The notes: generated from the letters alone by a model not told the origin. Counted from the stretch's first letter, positions 1 through 11,463 are shown. The stretch is DNA of 64,000 bases from Scilla litardierei (GCA_030789695.1 CM061132.1:152218597-152282596), one strand, 5' to 3'. Numbers and translations: made by a program.

Positions 1-1
1 C

Positions 2-1639
2 ATTTTTAAGACCATATCCTAGTCCTCGCCTATTATTGCCATAAATTTGATTTCCAAGAATAATGTCCAAATTTTGTTTTCCAATGGAAAATCTCTTTAA
101 TGACAATTCTAAGGTGGTGACTTTGGATTTTAAGATATCGTTTTCATTCACAAGCAAAGTGCATTTACTAATGAAAGCTTGCTTGTTTTCCTCTTCTTTC
201 TTTTCAAAATCCCTCATTTTTTCTTCAAGTTCAAGATTTAGCATGTTAATCTTTTCAGAAAGCAATTCATTTTCAGTTTCAAGCTTTATCTTATCTAGCT
301 TATACATGCTAATATCATTTAATAAAGAGGGACATGAAAGACAATCAGTTTTTTCAGACAAGCTAGCTTTTTCTTTTTCTAACATAGTAATGGTAGATTT
401 GCATGCAACAAGCTCTTGTCTAATGTTCTTCATTTCTATAGACATGTCATACTCAGTTTGTTGCATATCAAAATTATCATTCCTATAACATTCCACATCA
501 GCTTCTAGCTCATCAATTCTATGTTGCATTCCTTTACAGATTTCTAAGAATTCAGTTTTAGTGGGAGATTCTACCTCATTGTGTTTGGCCATCAATGCCA
601 TGCATGAGTGAGCTTCATGTTCCTCATCCTCCTCCTCAGCTTCGCTATCCATGTCCCACGTCAGCACTTTCATTTTTCCTTTTGCAACTTGAGCTGTGTG
701 TTGTTGTGGGCAATCTTTTATGTGGTGCCCTTTCTTCCTGCATTTAAAACATTCACTTCTATTAATAGCTTTCTGATCATATGAATTTCTACCAAAATTA
801 GAATTATTAGAACGAATGAACCTTTTTCCCATCTCAGCTCTTCCTTGATCAGTCTGAATGTATCTCCTGAAGTTTCTGACCATTAGAGCTTGCTCTTCAT
901 CAAGATCGTCGTCGTTAGCTTGAAGAGCTAATGGTGTGGAAGCTTTGGTCTTCTCTTCAGGTTTCTCTCTGGCTTCTATACTCAGCAACTCAAGCTCGTG
1001 TGACATTAGGTTGCCTATCAAGTCCTCCACTTTCATTGTTGACAAGTCCTTAGCTTCTTGAATAGCGGTGACTTTAGGCCTGAACGAGCTTGGTAGCGCC
1101 CTTAAAATCTTTCGTACCTGTTCATGGCTAGAGTATGGCTTACCGAGTGAACTGGATTTGTAGACGATGTCCGTGAACCTCGCAAACATGTCTTTAACTG
1201 ATTCTGTTGGTAGCATGCGGAAGCTCTCGTATTCTGTGCAAAGCAACGCAAGTCTGGATTCCTTTACTTGCGATGTTCCCTCGTGTGTCACCTCCAGAGT
1301 GTGCCAGATTTCCTGCGCAGTTAGACAATGTGAGATACGATTAAATTCAGATTTATCAAGAGAGCATATAAGCGCATTCATAGCTTTACCATTAAGAGTA
1401 TAAAGTTTCTTATCAGCTAAATCCCACTTGTCTTTAGGCTTAATTATAACAGTGTCTTCAGTTTTAATAGTGGGCAGACTATAACCATTTTCAACAATAT
1501 CCCACACATCATAATCTACAGACACTAGATATATTTTCATCCTAGCCTTCCAATAAGCAAAGTCTACACCATTAAATTTTGGGGGACGGGCTATAGACTG
1601 ACCTTCAGCAAAAGCACAATCAGATATATTCATGGTCAT
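2..1639 (-). CDS. Retrotransposon Gag (UBN2-type, CCHC zinc knuckle), partial
   Basis: This is the capsid/nucleocapsid precursor of a Copia element, expected to form cytoplasmic virus-like particles. The frame has no stop from the ATG at 1639 down to the window edge (546 codons), and a stop codon lies directly upstream of that ATG. A second in-frame ATG at 1633 could equally serve as start. The N-terminus shows the PPKFNGVDFAYWKARM pattern typical of Copia gag. The body contains the tRNA-Met-primed family's usual gag block (EVTHEGTSQVK, then a LGKPYS-type stretch). A CCHC knuckle (CFKCRKKGHHIKDC) is encoded near 710-752. After it comes an acidic patch and a long Glu/Lys-rich coiled-coil region. 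The intact frame suggests a young copy. The protease and polymerase part would lie beyond position 1. Confidence 0.85.
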   Translation of the reverse strand, partial: MTMNISDCAFAEGQSIARPPKFNGVDFAYWKARMKIYLVSVDYDVWDIVENGYSLPTIKTEDTVIIKPKDKWDLADKKLYTLNGKAMNALICSLDKSEFNRISHCLTAQEIWHTLEVTHEGTSQVKESRLALLCTEYESFRMLPTESVKDMFARFTDIVYKSSSLGKPYSSHEQVRKILRALPSSFRPKVTAIQEAKDLSTMKVEDLIGNLMSHELELLSIEAREKPEEKTKASTPLALQANDDDLDEEQALMVRNFRRYIQTDQGRAEMGKRFIRSNNSNFGRNSYDQKAINRSECFKCRKKGHHIKDCPQQHTAQVAKGKMKVLTWDMDSEAEEEDEEHEAHSCMALMAKHNEVESPTKTEFLEICKGMQHRIDELEADVECYRNDNFDMQQTEYDMSIEMKNIRQELVACKSTITMLEKEKASLSEKTDCLSCPSLLNDISMYKLDKIKLETENELLSEKINMLNLELEEKMRDFEKKEEENKQAFISKCTLLVNENDILKSKVTTLELSLKRFSIGKQNLDIILGNQIYGNNRRGLGYGLKN

Positions 1640-1669
1640 CTAAAAATCCAGACTAGATCCTCTAAACTG

Positions 1670-1681
1670 GCTCTGATACCA
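1670..1681 (-). other. Primer-binding site, initiator tRNA-Met (E1)
   Basis: On the minus strand TGGTATCAGAGC starts two bases after the LTR terminus CCAACA. This is the standard plant Copia PBS complementary to the 3' end of initiator tRNA-Met. It fixes the inner LTR border and the orientation of the element. Confidence 0.9.
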
Positions 1682-1683
1682 CT

Positions 1684-3439
1684 TGTTGGATCTGGATCGT
1701 AGCCTAGAGGGGGGTGAATAGGCTAATAAAAATATTCGTGCAACCCACGAACAATCCCACGCAGTTATAGGCACAGACAGGGCAATAAAATAGCAATCAC
1801 AGAATACGCACAGATATACCCTGGTTCGGTCGTCCCCACGACCTACTCCAGCCCCCGAAAGCAACTACTAGATAGATATGTAATCAAGTACAGCTACAAT
1901 GAGTCAAGATCCCAAATCTACTCTCACCTAGCTCGTACGCACACCACGTGCTCTACACTATCAATCTAGTCAGATGCTCTCCCTCCGTGACGACTCCCAA
2001 GTCGTCAGGTCCCCAAAAAGTAACAATAAACTGGTAAAGTTTCCCCTACGAGGATCTAACACAACAACTACACAAAATAATGATAAATAGAGTTTAGGAA
2101 TCTCAGTTTGTGTAGCGGCGATGTCCTCGTCAATCAGCACGGGTCAGATCTCGTCTGACGTAGATGTAGTCTCTGATGTCTCCTCAATAGTTCGGCTCCC
2201 TTCTCGAAGAAACTTGCGGCCTTCCACAAAATTTAAATCGTGTAGCACCTTCACCAACAATTGCAACTTGTGGCACTTGGCTATCCCCTTGGTTGATTAA
2301 GTCAGCAAGTAGTCTTTGATTGGCAAACAGATGTGTCGACAATGGCTTGATGGTACGACAATCACAAGGGCCGAAATTTTGTCCACACGCACATCCAAGT
2401 GGAAGTCTGTGGGAGGCTCAAGTCAAGCTATGGATGATTTTCTTAGGATCATACACTGCGGCTGCCATTGGAAATTCAATGCTTTGACATTTCTCTCTCT
2501 GAGTTACGGCCTGCACAAAAACAAGGGACACAAGAGTGAATTAATTAATAAACAAAACAGGCACAAGTACTACAAGCAAAACAGAAGAAAGAGAAGGATT
2601 GGAATTTATTTGATAAAACAAAGGACTTCCCTTTCTTCTTGATTGTGCGTCTCTTCTCTCTAAAAATTTGTGCACTCAACAAACTAAGGCCGGCCCTGTC
2701 GATTTCAAAAGAGCAAGCTTTCGAAATTTCCCAAAGAAAAGAATTGATTTTGGCCAAAGACAAAACTGATTGGAGATTCCCAGAGAGAGACGAACGCTTG
2801 CGGCCGTCTTCAGATTTCAAAAGGGTGATATGGATTTCTTTTTTGACAGCCGGATCTAGGGTTTTTAAGACTTTTGTGCGGCTCTTACAATTGTTTTTAA
2901 ATAATGGAAGAGCTCTCTTTTTCATTGCATGAAGAGTCTACCAACTAAAGCTTACGGCCCCAAAAAAAAAACTGTGCTCTCTTTATTTTTAATTTGCAAT
3001 GGAAATGTGAGTGCCACTTTGAGATTTGCAATGGACAAACAAATTCGGCCAATAGGGTTTTACTCCTTGAAGGGTTTCGGCAATGTAGGCCAATGGAGTA
3101 TAAGGTATGGTTGATATTTGATAGGGGATTATATAGGAGGATGATTGCAATGGATGTGGAATTTGAATTGGGAATAGATAGGAGCAAAAGATCTTTAATT
3201 GATTTGATCAAATCCCACTTTGATTATACTTATCTCCATCTCTCCCAATATTGACCAAGTCCAAATAGCTTTGTGCACACAACCTCTTCTTCATTCAACT
3301 TGCTATATGATTAGCAATTACTCCAACTATTGAGAAGATTATCGTTTCGCCTTTCCTGAAACACACTTAGCACACACGTTAAATATAACAGAACGTTTGC
3401 CATCATCAAACTAGGAATCCTAGATCGTTGCTACCAACA
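1684..3439 (-). repeat. 5' LTR of E1
   Basis: The 1756-bp LTR is bounded by TGTTGG/CCAACA inverted termini. Its outer end (TGTTGGTAGCAACGATC on the minus strand) is homologous to the start of the plus-strand LTR at 4414. Its inner end (CACCCCCCTCTAGGCTA then GATCCAGATCCAACA) is homologous to the end of that LTR at 6663. A GGTCGT/ACGACC hairpin near 1830-1850 is shared by both. An internal TCACCAACA at 2251-2259 is a second possible terminus, but the homology runs well past it. Confidence 0.8.
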
Positions 3440-4126
3440 GCCATGACATGTCTCATAAGTTTTAAACTTGACTTCTACACCTACATTTGCACTTTCACGA
3501 TAATTGACTTTTTAGTGACTTTGGAGATTCTTTTGAAGATAATGGAAAGTGAATGTAGGAATGCTTAATTTCTGATTTTCCTAAGGGATATGAAGTGTTT
3601 AGCCATGAATTAAAATTGAGCACAAAAGAATTGCATATGAAAAAAAAATATGAAAATTGCTCCGTATGAAAAATGGATACACTTCATGGCTAATACACAA
3701 CCCACGAGTATCCAACTTATGCTACATGGGTAATCATTAGCGTTGGTGTATATAACTCGTCAAGCAATGCCACCCCACATTTAAAAGTCCTTTAAGGCCA
3801 TGTTTTGGGGTTTGGTAACTTGCACTCATCTTTGATGAGGTGGGAAAAATCAATCCTAGTGATATTCATGAAAAATTGGAAAATGTGTATTGATTTGGTT
3901 GATTTTCTGAAATTGAATCTCCTCTCGTACTTTATTGTCTATATCACTACACTTACACAAAGGTGGGAAGTCGTGTTATGAAATTTTATGAGCTTGAATT
4001 GTCTATTTTTTGGAAAACTCATGCAAATTGCACGCTACATTTGATAATGGTTTATTTTTGCATGGAATATTGTTGTGACTTCATTAATCCACTTTTGGTG
4101 ATTACAAAGGGGGAGAAAGAAAAGAT

Positions 4127-4262
4127 TTGCTTGATTGTCGGTATTATTTGTTTAAGGGGGAGCTTGAGAGAAGGAGGCTTGAGAGAAGGGGAGCAATAAT
4201 GCAATAATGTTTTGCTTGATTGTCGGTATTATTTGTTTAAGGGGGAGCTTGAGAGAAGGGGG
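4127..4262 (+). repeat. Tandem duplication carrying polypurine tracts
   Basis: A stretch of about 50 bases starting TTGCTTGATTGTCGG and running through TTAAGGGGGAGCTTGAG occurs twice at an 85-base period (from 4127 and from 4212). Each copy carries a GGGGGAG polypurine tract. It lies about 150-290 bases before the 3' LTR of E2. Confidence 0.75.
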
Positions 4263-4413
4263 AGCAATAATGTTGTGCATACTTTGTTGTAATACTTGAT
4301 TATGATTATCTCATTCCACGGTTCATATTGCATTACACCCTTCAACACACTTCACACACCCATACTTATTGCTCAAATCTTTTATGGGTTTGTCATCACC
4401 AAAAGAGGGAGAT

Positions 4414-6663
4414 TGTTGGGAGCAACGATCTAGGATCTTGGTTTGATGATGACAAATGTGTCGTTATATCTAATGTGTGTGCTTAGTGTGTTTCAGTCAC
4501 TTTTTGACAGAATTGCTATTCGTATAGCATATTGGGAGAGAGGGAGTGTGTGTGCCCAAAGAAGTTTGACTTGGTCAATGGAGAGCAAAGTTGGACTAGG
4601 TCCAATATGGAGAGATGAAGCCAAATCTTATTTGGAGATTGGATCAAATCCTATTGGGATACAAACTCCTTAGCCAAGACCAATTCCTAGTAAAATACAA
4701 ATTCCAAATTCATATCACATTCAAATATCTTATCCATTGCCAAATACTCAAAACCCTAGCAACCATCTATATAAGCCCTCAACTCAAGAGAGAGAAAAAA
4801 ATGCGGCATACATCAAAAAGATCAAGTCGGCCATATTATATTCCCTAGGCAAAAGAGCACATCAAGCATCTTCTTCTTCATTGCCGAAATACAAACATCC
4901 CCTTGCAATCCTATAGCCAAGGCCAAAACCCATAGCAATCTTCAATCATCAACCTAGGAGATCCATTGAGAAGAAGAAATCCAAAGGGGAGAGCTTTACA
5001 TCGCACGCATCAAAGGGGTGGTCTACATCATCATCATTGCCGCAACCAATAAACTTCTCACTCTTAATAACCATCGCTGCAGTCTTCAAGCCCCACCTCA
5101 AAGTAATAGCCTCTCCTCCATCCAATCACAAGGATCTCGTCGAAGTCTCGAAGCCAACCGCACCCAAACACTATCACCACCGGAGAAGACAGAACCATCG
5201 CCGCCGAGCACGTGAAGGCGAAGCCCTAGCAGCGATTCCAAGCCCATCATCTTTGCTCTCGCTCAAGAGGAAGAATGGAGCATCGTCGCCTAGCTGCTGC
5301 ATAACCTACGACGGAGAAGCACGCGAAGAAGATCGCCGTCGTGAGCTCTAAGCCGCCGCTGCAGCCGTGAAGAAGCTGCCTTCGAAGAAGCCGCCTTCGT
5401 CGCTGCATCACCCTTTGAAGAAGAAACACCGGAGCGCCACTTGATCGCCGAAGACGAACGTTGCAAAGTCACCGTCACCACTCGCTGCTGTCGTCGAAGC
5501 TTGCACGTCGGAGAAGGGAAGCCGCTGTGGGGTCCAGAGGCCGTCGTTGAAGATCCTGAGATCGTCGTCAAACCGCCATCGTCAACGTCGAATTCGTCAC
5601 CAAAGCATCGCCGCCTGAGTCACCGGAGAAAGCCGCTGTCGAAGTCTCGCCGTAGAGTCGAAGGTCGAAGCCGGAGCAGTCGACATCGTTGCGGTCGTCG
5701 ACGTTGGAGCACTTGAAGACGGAGCTGCCCCCGTCGTTGAGGAGAGTCGAAGAGATCCGACCGCCGTCACTGAGGAGTTAGCCGCCGTCACCGTGAGCTG
5801 ATCGGCGAAAGTGCTATCGAGCGAAGTCGGAGCGCCGTCGTCGAGCAGTCGGAGTGTAGCGATCGCCTGCATGCCCTAGCGTGCGAAAATGAGTTCTTCG
5901 TGCTGACGTGGTTGCTGTGGAGAGAATTAAAAATCAATCGGACGGCAGAGGTTGATGCGAGGGATTACAATCGAACGAAGGCAGGATTATATCGGGAGAT
6001 GACGTGGCCTTGGATTTCAATTGGTTTGCTGAGCGTACAGACCGTCTGAGAATAAGCTTTGAACTGAAATTGTTTTGTGCACAGACCAGTGCATAACTTG
6101 ACATCCAGGAGTCGGATTGAGACACCGTTTGCGTCAGATTGGAGCTAACGACGTGCTGATTGACAGAGATGCCTACACGGACACAAACTGAGCATCTCTA
6201 AACCCTTAAACTCTTTTATTTGTGTCTTAGTGTAACGTTCTCTGTAGGGGAAACTTTACCTATTTTTTGTGCGACTATTTTGGGACTTGTCTAGTTGGGA
6301 CTAGACAAGTGGGACCCAGCTAGTTTGGGACTAGCTGGTAGAAAGCATTACTAGGATTGATAGTGAGAGAAAACAATGTGTGTGGGGGTACTGAGAGCCT
6401 GGCGAGTGTAGAGACGTAGAGGGTGCTCTGAGCGTGCTCTAACTTGTGGTTTTGTACCTATTGCGCTATTCAATACTAGTTCTGCTTTGGGGGCTGGAGT
6501 AGGTCGTTGGGACGACCGAACCAGGGTAAATCTGCTGTGTACTCTGTGTCTGCATTTTTATTTACCCTGTTGCTGCTATAACTGCGTGTGCCTATTCGTG
6601 GGTTGCACGAATTATTTTTATTACCCTATTCACCCCCCTCTAGGCTAGGATCCAGATCCAACA
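4414..6663 (+). repeat. 3' LTR of E2
   Basis: The 2250-bp LTR has TGTTGG/CCAACA ends and is preceded immediately by the polypurine tract AAAAGAGGGAGAT (4401-4413). It is homologous at both ends to the E1 LTR in opposite orientation. It is about 500 bp longer, largely because of a G+C-rich trinucleotide-like segment around 5130-5880. Open frames in that segment read as Arg/Ser/Ala-rich low complexity in several frames and are not supported as genes. The sequence after the LTR (6664) is integrase coding sequence of E3. Confidence 0.8.
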
Positions 6664-8156
6664 ATAGATTCCATCATAACATCAGTGCGATGATTCAACA
6701 CTTTGTAGGCACGACTCCTTGTAGAATATCCTAGAAAGATTCCTTTGTCACTCTTGGCATCGAACTTCCGTCTAGGTTTACGATCTTGCAAGATGTAGCA
6801 TTTAATTCCGAAGATATGGAAGTAGGACACATCAGGCTTCCTGCCTTTCCAGATCTCGTAGGGGGTTTTCTCAGTCCTTGGCCGAAGATAGACCCTGTTT
6901 ATCGTGTAGCAAGCTGTATTAATAGCTTAAGCCCACCACTTAACATTAACATCACGAGCATTCAACATAACTCGTGCCATTTCTTGAAGTGTGTGATACT
7001 TCCTTTCAACCATTCCGTTTTATTGAGGAGTCTTCGGAGCCGAGAACTCATGCCCTATACCATGTGCTTCATAAAATTCAGAGAAGGAGTGATTCTCAAA
7101 CTCCTTTCCATGATCACTCCGGATCCTGATGATTTTGCCAATGTTGTCTCCTTTTTCAACTTGAAGACGGGTGCACAATTTCTTAAAAGCATCAAATGTG
7201 TCTGATTTCTCCTTAAGAAAATCAACCCAAGTGAACCGAGAAAAATCATCAACACATACGAAAATGTACTTCTTACCTCCCACGCTAGTTTCTGATGTGG
7301 GTCCAATCAGGTCCATGTGTAACAGCTCCAGATTTTTTGAGGTAGTGATTGTCTGAATTTGCTTGTGGCTCACCTTCTTCTGCTTTCCCAGTTGGCACGA
7401 TTCACAAACACCTTCTTTCTTCTTGGTTAGGGTTGGCATTCCACGAACAGCCCCGGCTTGAGAAATCTTCATTAAGGTCTTGAAATTGACATGTCCCAGT
7501 TTTTGATGCCACTGTTCAGATACATCAGCAGTGATACTGAAACACCTGTTGAGATCTTGCAGAAGATAGCAGTTGTCATTTGACCTTTTTCCAGTAAGAA
7601 TACAAACATCATCCCCATCGAAAACGAGACATTCATCTTTGTTAAAGCGGACCAGTAATCCTTGGTCACACAACTGACTGATGCTGATGAGGTTGACCTT
7701 TAAGCCCTCTACATGCATCACGTCTTTTAGCTTTAGAGATCTTGTCACATTCAAGTTCCCTTTTCCAATAACCCTGCCTCTCTGACCATCACCAAACGTA
7801 ACATGACCTTTGTTACCGGCAATATATTCAGAAAGAAGTCCCTTGTTTCCTGTCATGTGTCGAGAACACCCACTGTCAAAGTACCACAGATTTTCTGAGA
7901 ATGTAACTAATGAAGTATATGCCACCATGCTTACCAGTTCAGATTTCTTAACCCATTTCATATTTGTTCTCTGATTGGGATGGGTAACACTTCTGCCTTC
8001 ATTCCAATGCTTCATGCATCTGAAGCAGCTCCAATCATTGTGTCCAACTTGTCTACATTAGTTACAAATCGGCCGCCTGGATGTTGTACCTTTTATTGAA
8101 CCCTTTGTTGGACCTTTTCTTTTCTTTCCTCTTAACTTGTCCCCGTTCAGCTGACT
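6664..8156 (-). pseudogene. Copia protease-integrase region (E3), truncated
   Basis: The longest open part runs 8015-7020 (331 aa) on the minus strand. In order it shows the aspartic-protease motif WYFDSGCSRHMTG, a GAG-pre-integrase zinc-binding region (WHQKLGHVNF ... CESCQLGK), and the integrase core with LLHMDLIGP (first Asp), VDDFSRFTW and RSDHGKEF (second Asp). The frame closes at 7020 just before the expected catalytic Glu. Homology continues (6830-6664: a FHIFGIKCYIL-type stretch) until the E2 LTR cuts it. Just upstream, around 8030-8070, a second gag knuckle carries an in-frame TAA between its first two cysteines. Confidence 0.8.
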
Positions 8157-9748
8157 CTATTTTTCATGCTCCTTAGTAATTAGTACACTTCTTGTTTTGG
8201 CGGTATGAAGATGACTCCCTCTGTGGTATCCAACTCCTGTTCGATCTCCAGACACCTTACCCATGTTGAGAATATCATCAAGTTTAGACTTCCCGGAGTT
8301 CCATCTGTTGAGGGTGCTTTCCACCTTCTCAGCTCTGAGAAGAGTTCTCTTCAGACTATTCTCAAGATTTCGGAGACTGAATTTTGTCTTCAACAGTTTG
8401 ATCCTGGTCTCCTCCTTCTCACTTCTCAGCTTGGAACATTCATCCTTTAACTTCTTGTTCACTGCACAAATATCCATCCATTTATTGAACATAATCTGAT
8501 AAGCTGACCGAATATCCTCTTCAACAACATCTCCCTCACTTTCACCGTCAGAGTCGACCTTAGTGTCGTATGTTGTACTATTTGTTACAACATTGGGTAT
8601 CACATTTCCTTGTTTAGTACTAGATGTTGAAGCAACTGTTGTAACATTATGTTCAACATGTCTAGAGGAATCATACTCTTGTCCTTCAGGGTAGCAGTGA
8701 ATGCAACATAGTTGCTGGTTATGTCTTCATCTTCCGCACTTCCTTCATAATCTTCATCGCTCCAGGTGCTGGCTAGAGATTTCTCTTTTTGCTTCTTAAG
8801 AGTATTGGCACATTCGGCCTGTATATGGCCAAATCCTTCACACTCTCTACATTGAATTCCCTTTCCTTTGGTTTTCGAATCATACCTCTGAGTAGGGCGG
8901 CTGGTAAACTTTTCACCAGTAGGAGGACCTGAACGCAACACCATATTAGCAGTTTTGAAATTCTGACCTTTATTACTGATCTTCCTCATCATCCTACTGA
9001 AGTTTTTGGTGAGTAATGCAATGTCATCTTCAAGTTCCGACTCATTATCAGATTTGGAAAATTCACTTACCTATGCTTTTAGTGCTACTCCCTTCTCCTT
9101 TCTGTTCTGCTTGAGATTCATCTCATAGGTTTGTAGAGAGCCCATGATTTCATCTAGTCTCATGGTGGATGTATTTCTCACTTCTTCTATAGCTGCGATT
9201 TTAGCAGAAAACTTTTCAGGTAGGGACCTCAGCGTCTTTTCCACTAACTTCTTTTGAGAGTATTTCTTACCCAGTTGAAATGCCTGGTTGGCTATATCCC
9301 TTAATCTTCCATTGAATTCCGCCACTGTTTCGTTTTCATTCATTCTCATATTTTCAAACTGAGACGCGAGCATTTGAAGTTTAGAAGCCTTAACAGTGCT
9401 GGTCCCCTCATGAACATTTTGAAGAATGTCCCAGGCTTCTTTTGCGTACTCACATGTTGATATAAGCTTGAACTGCTCTTCGTCGACTGCAGTGAAGATG
9501 TCATTTACTGCCTTTGAGTTTCCTAATGCCGCACGCTCCTCTTCAGGATTCCAGTCCCTCACGGGTTAGATATATTCCTTGCCTTCCTTGTTAACTTCAG
9601 TCGGAGGGCTCCATCCTTCAACCGTAGCCACCCAAGCCTTTTCATCCAGGGACTTGATAAAGGCTCGCATGCGTGACTTCCAGTAAGTGTAATTAGATCC
9701 GGTGAGTAAGGGAGGTCGAGTAACAGAGGCACCTTCTTTAGTATTCAT
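8157..9748 (-). pseudogene. Copia gag pseudogene (E3)
   Basis: The likely start is the ATG at 9748 (MNTKEGASVTRPPLL), just inside the PBS. Homology to UBN2-type Copia gag follows (NYTYWKSRM; NVHEGTSTVKASKLQML; FNGRLRDIANQAFQLGKKY). The frame is broken by an in-frame TAA near 9563 and a TAG near 9071, with a change of frame near 8600. A knuckle resembling CCHC (CRECEGFGHIQAEC) is encoded near 8800-8850. A coiled-coil tail (MDICAVNKKLKDECSKL and onward) occupies 8603-8157. This is a non-functional copy of a particle-forming protein. Confidence 0.8.
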
Positions 9749-9811
9749 GATGTGCGTACTGACACACAAGATCACACCCACTTTGATAGAACAAAGTTAT
9801 GCGGATGACCT

Positions 9812-9823
9812 GCTCTGATACCA
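9812..9823 (-). other. Primer-binding site, initiator tRNA-Met (E3)
   Basis: TGGTATCAGAGC on the minus strand lies two bases inside the LTR terminus TTTCA at 9826. It sets the orientation and the inner border of the E3 LTR. Confidence 0.85.
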
Positions 9824-9825
9824 AA

Positions 9826-10795
9826 TGAAATTCAGTACGCAGTAATGAATTATAAATCCAGCGAAACAACACACATCAACCAGAGACACACAAGACTTGG
9901 TAACGCAGTTCGGTGCGCACACCTACATCTGCGGGGTCACGCCCAGAAAAATAGAATACTTCACTAAAAATAATCAGAGAGTACAAACTTTAATAATCCC
10001 GCTTCTTCTAGGAGGAACACACTCCCCTTTAATACAAACCGTGAGTGGTGATCGCAATCAACCCCATGAAGTATTCTCGGCAAGCTCCCCTTGCCAGCAA
10101 GCTCCCCTTGCACCATCGACTAGATCAACTCCCTTGATCCTACGTGCGTAGCCGTCGGCCTCACTCCCGGAGTATCCACAGAACTTTTACCTCAAGTGTT
10201 GTGCCCTAGCCGTCACTACTGCCGAACCCTAATAGCATCCGCTGCCCGCAATCCCCGGTTCAATCAGTAAGTAACCAATCAAAATCTGTTTCAGCTAGGC
10301 AACCACAATATCTGCAACCCTCAACAAGTATGAGATCCCTCAAAATCCGCAGGAGCTCGTTGCAAGGATATTGATAGCTAAAATCTCTCCAACCATCTCT
10401 CAACAAATAAACCGAGAGATATAAATAGCCAATCAAATCTTTAACAGTATTTAAACAACATATATACCGAAACTGTTAAAGATAGAAACCTAAGATCACG
10501 AGATCTCCAACCTCAGATCCAAGAAAACCGCGATCAATCAATGACACATATAGACACATCGTGTTGAACATTATGGTGCAACATAATGTTCAACAATTCT
10601 TCCAACATAGTAGGCTGAGTCGTTTCACTCCTTCAGAATATTGTAGCTCGGGTGCAACATAATGTTCAACAAATGACCCAACATGATCAGGATAAACCGT
10701 CTTACTACTTCAAGATAGTAAAGAGCAACCAACGATTTTCATAGTGCCACTTATGACAATGCAGTCATGAAAGCATACATGAATAAAACCTAACA
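9826..10795 (-). repeat. LTR of E3 (flanked by PBS on one side and PPT on the other)
   Basis: A 970-bp LTR, TGTTAG...TTTCA on the minus strand. A PBS adjoins it at 9823 and a polypurine tract (AAAAGGGAAGA on the minus strand, from about 10808) adjoins it at the other end. It therefore serves as both a 5' and a 3' LTR of adjacent internal regions. The U3 part has a perfect inverted repeat, TTGAACATTATG / CATAATGTTCAA with a six-base loop, near 10563-10592. A partial third copy of the same word lies near 10650. Confidence 0.75.
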
Positions 10796-11100
10796 ATCTT
10801 CCCTTTTGTCATTTAGTGGCACAACAAGATATGATATTAGCCTGATGCAAACTGGATAAAGATGAGGTAGATACTGATTCAGACAAAAAGACTGCTGTGT
10901 CAAAACATCTAGCATAATCACATATCCAACATACCCAAGCCAACCTCCTGAACAACTTTAATCAGCACAGACAGTGGTGACTCCCCCTCACCATAAGCAC
11001 CCACATCAAAATTAACAAAATTGATGTTGATTTCATCACCGAGCACACAATATCACACAATATCATAATTCTCCCCCTTTGAGCCACTAAGGACACAATA
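10796..11100 (-). other. 3' untranslated end of a Sirevirus-like element with several polypurine tracts
   Basis: No coding sequence is seen. On the minus strand it carries GGGGGAGA-type tracts (around 10980 and 11075) and the terminal tract AAAAGGGAAGA next to the LTR at 10795. This matches the 3' end of a Sirevirus upstream, in minus orientation, of the E3 LTR. The right limit is approximate. Confidence 0.6.
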
Positions 11101-11463
11101 TCATTGATTTTTTGGCTATGTAAATCATATTTTTGGGCCATGTAAAAAAACATCGGCTACGGAATTACCATGGTTGATTACCAACGACGTAATTTCCAAT
11201 GGGTGCTATATTCTGCCTATAGAAACTTCAGTGGGGTAATAATTTTTAAAAGATTTTAATTTACAATCAGCTATGAAATATCCATGGCCATCTTTTGGTG
11301 GGAAACATCGCACATGGAATTTTCACAAGTGAAAAGGGCTTTCTCGAAGCGGGCTTCTACCTACGGTATTGGTTTCCATAGGTGGAAGTCACCTCTCACA
11401 GAATCTTGGCTTCCACCTATGGAAATGTTGTTGGTGGAAGTACTATTTCTATTTCTACTAGTG
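11101..11463. mobile_element. CACTA-type transposon end (non-coding, left limit uncertain)
   Basis: The segment ends in TTTCTACTAGTG, the reverse complement of CACTAGTAGAAA, a typical CACTA terminus. Inside it the subterminal word TTCCACCTATGGAA and its inverted form (TTTCCATAGGTGGAAG) occur near 11370-11430, as expected for subterminal repeats. No transposase frame is present. The left boundary is not visible, and 11464-11466 (TTA) may be the 3-base target duplication. Confidence 0.55.

Larger units (their letters stand above)
1..3439 (-). mobile_element. Sirevirus-like Copia LTR retrotransposon E1 (5' part; continues beyond window)
   Basis: Read on the minus strand, this is an LTR (3439 to 1684), a primer-binding site for initiator tRNA-Met (1681-1670) and a gag frame from 1639 to the window edge. 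The LTR termini are TGTTGG and CCAACA. The element interrupts 3' material of a related plus-strand element (E2). The presumed 5-base target duplication at the outer end is GCCAT (3440-3444), but the other copy lies outside the window. Large LTRs, a long gag with CCHC knuckle and coiled coil, and the CACCCCCCTCTAGG stretch near the LTR end fit Sireviruses. The lineage call is by recognition, not by a phylogeny. Confidence 0.8.
3440..6663 (+). mobile_element. Sirevirus-like Copia element E2 (3' end only)
   Basis: This is the 3' untranslated region and 3' LTR of a plus-strand Sirevirus-like element. Positions 3440-4413 hold no convincing coding sequence. They contain several polypurine tracts of the AAGGGGGAG type (near 4106, 4153 and 4229) and a terminal one at 4401-4413 directly before the LTR. 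Multiple polypurine tracts are a described Sirevirus hallmark. The 5' part of E2 is not visible because E1 interrupts it. E2 in turn interrupts the integrase region of E3 at 6664. Confidence 0.75.
6664..10795 (-). mobile_element. Decayed Sirevirus-like Copia element E3 (LTR, gag, protease, integrase)
   Basis: Read on the minus strand: LTR 10795-9826, tRNA-Met PBS 9823-9812, gag with several disruptions, then protease and integrase until the E2 insertion at 6664. Reverse transcriptase and RNase H are not in the window. Gag has two stretches resembling CCHC knuckles and a coiled-coil tail, and the protease motif is DSGCSRHMTG, as in Maximus/SIRE-type Copia elements. In-frame stops and frame changes show it is an old copy. 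Confidence 0.8.

Noticed and set aside
2251..2264. CCAACA at 2254-2259 as the outer end of the E1 LTR
   Set aside because: Homology to the E2 LTR continues to 3439, where the sequence again ends CCAACA.
5018..5872. Possible host gene in the G+C-rich segment
   Set aside because: It lies inside the E2 LTR, and frames of similar length are open on both strands because of trinucleotide-like composition.
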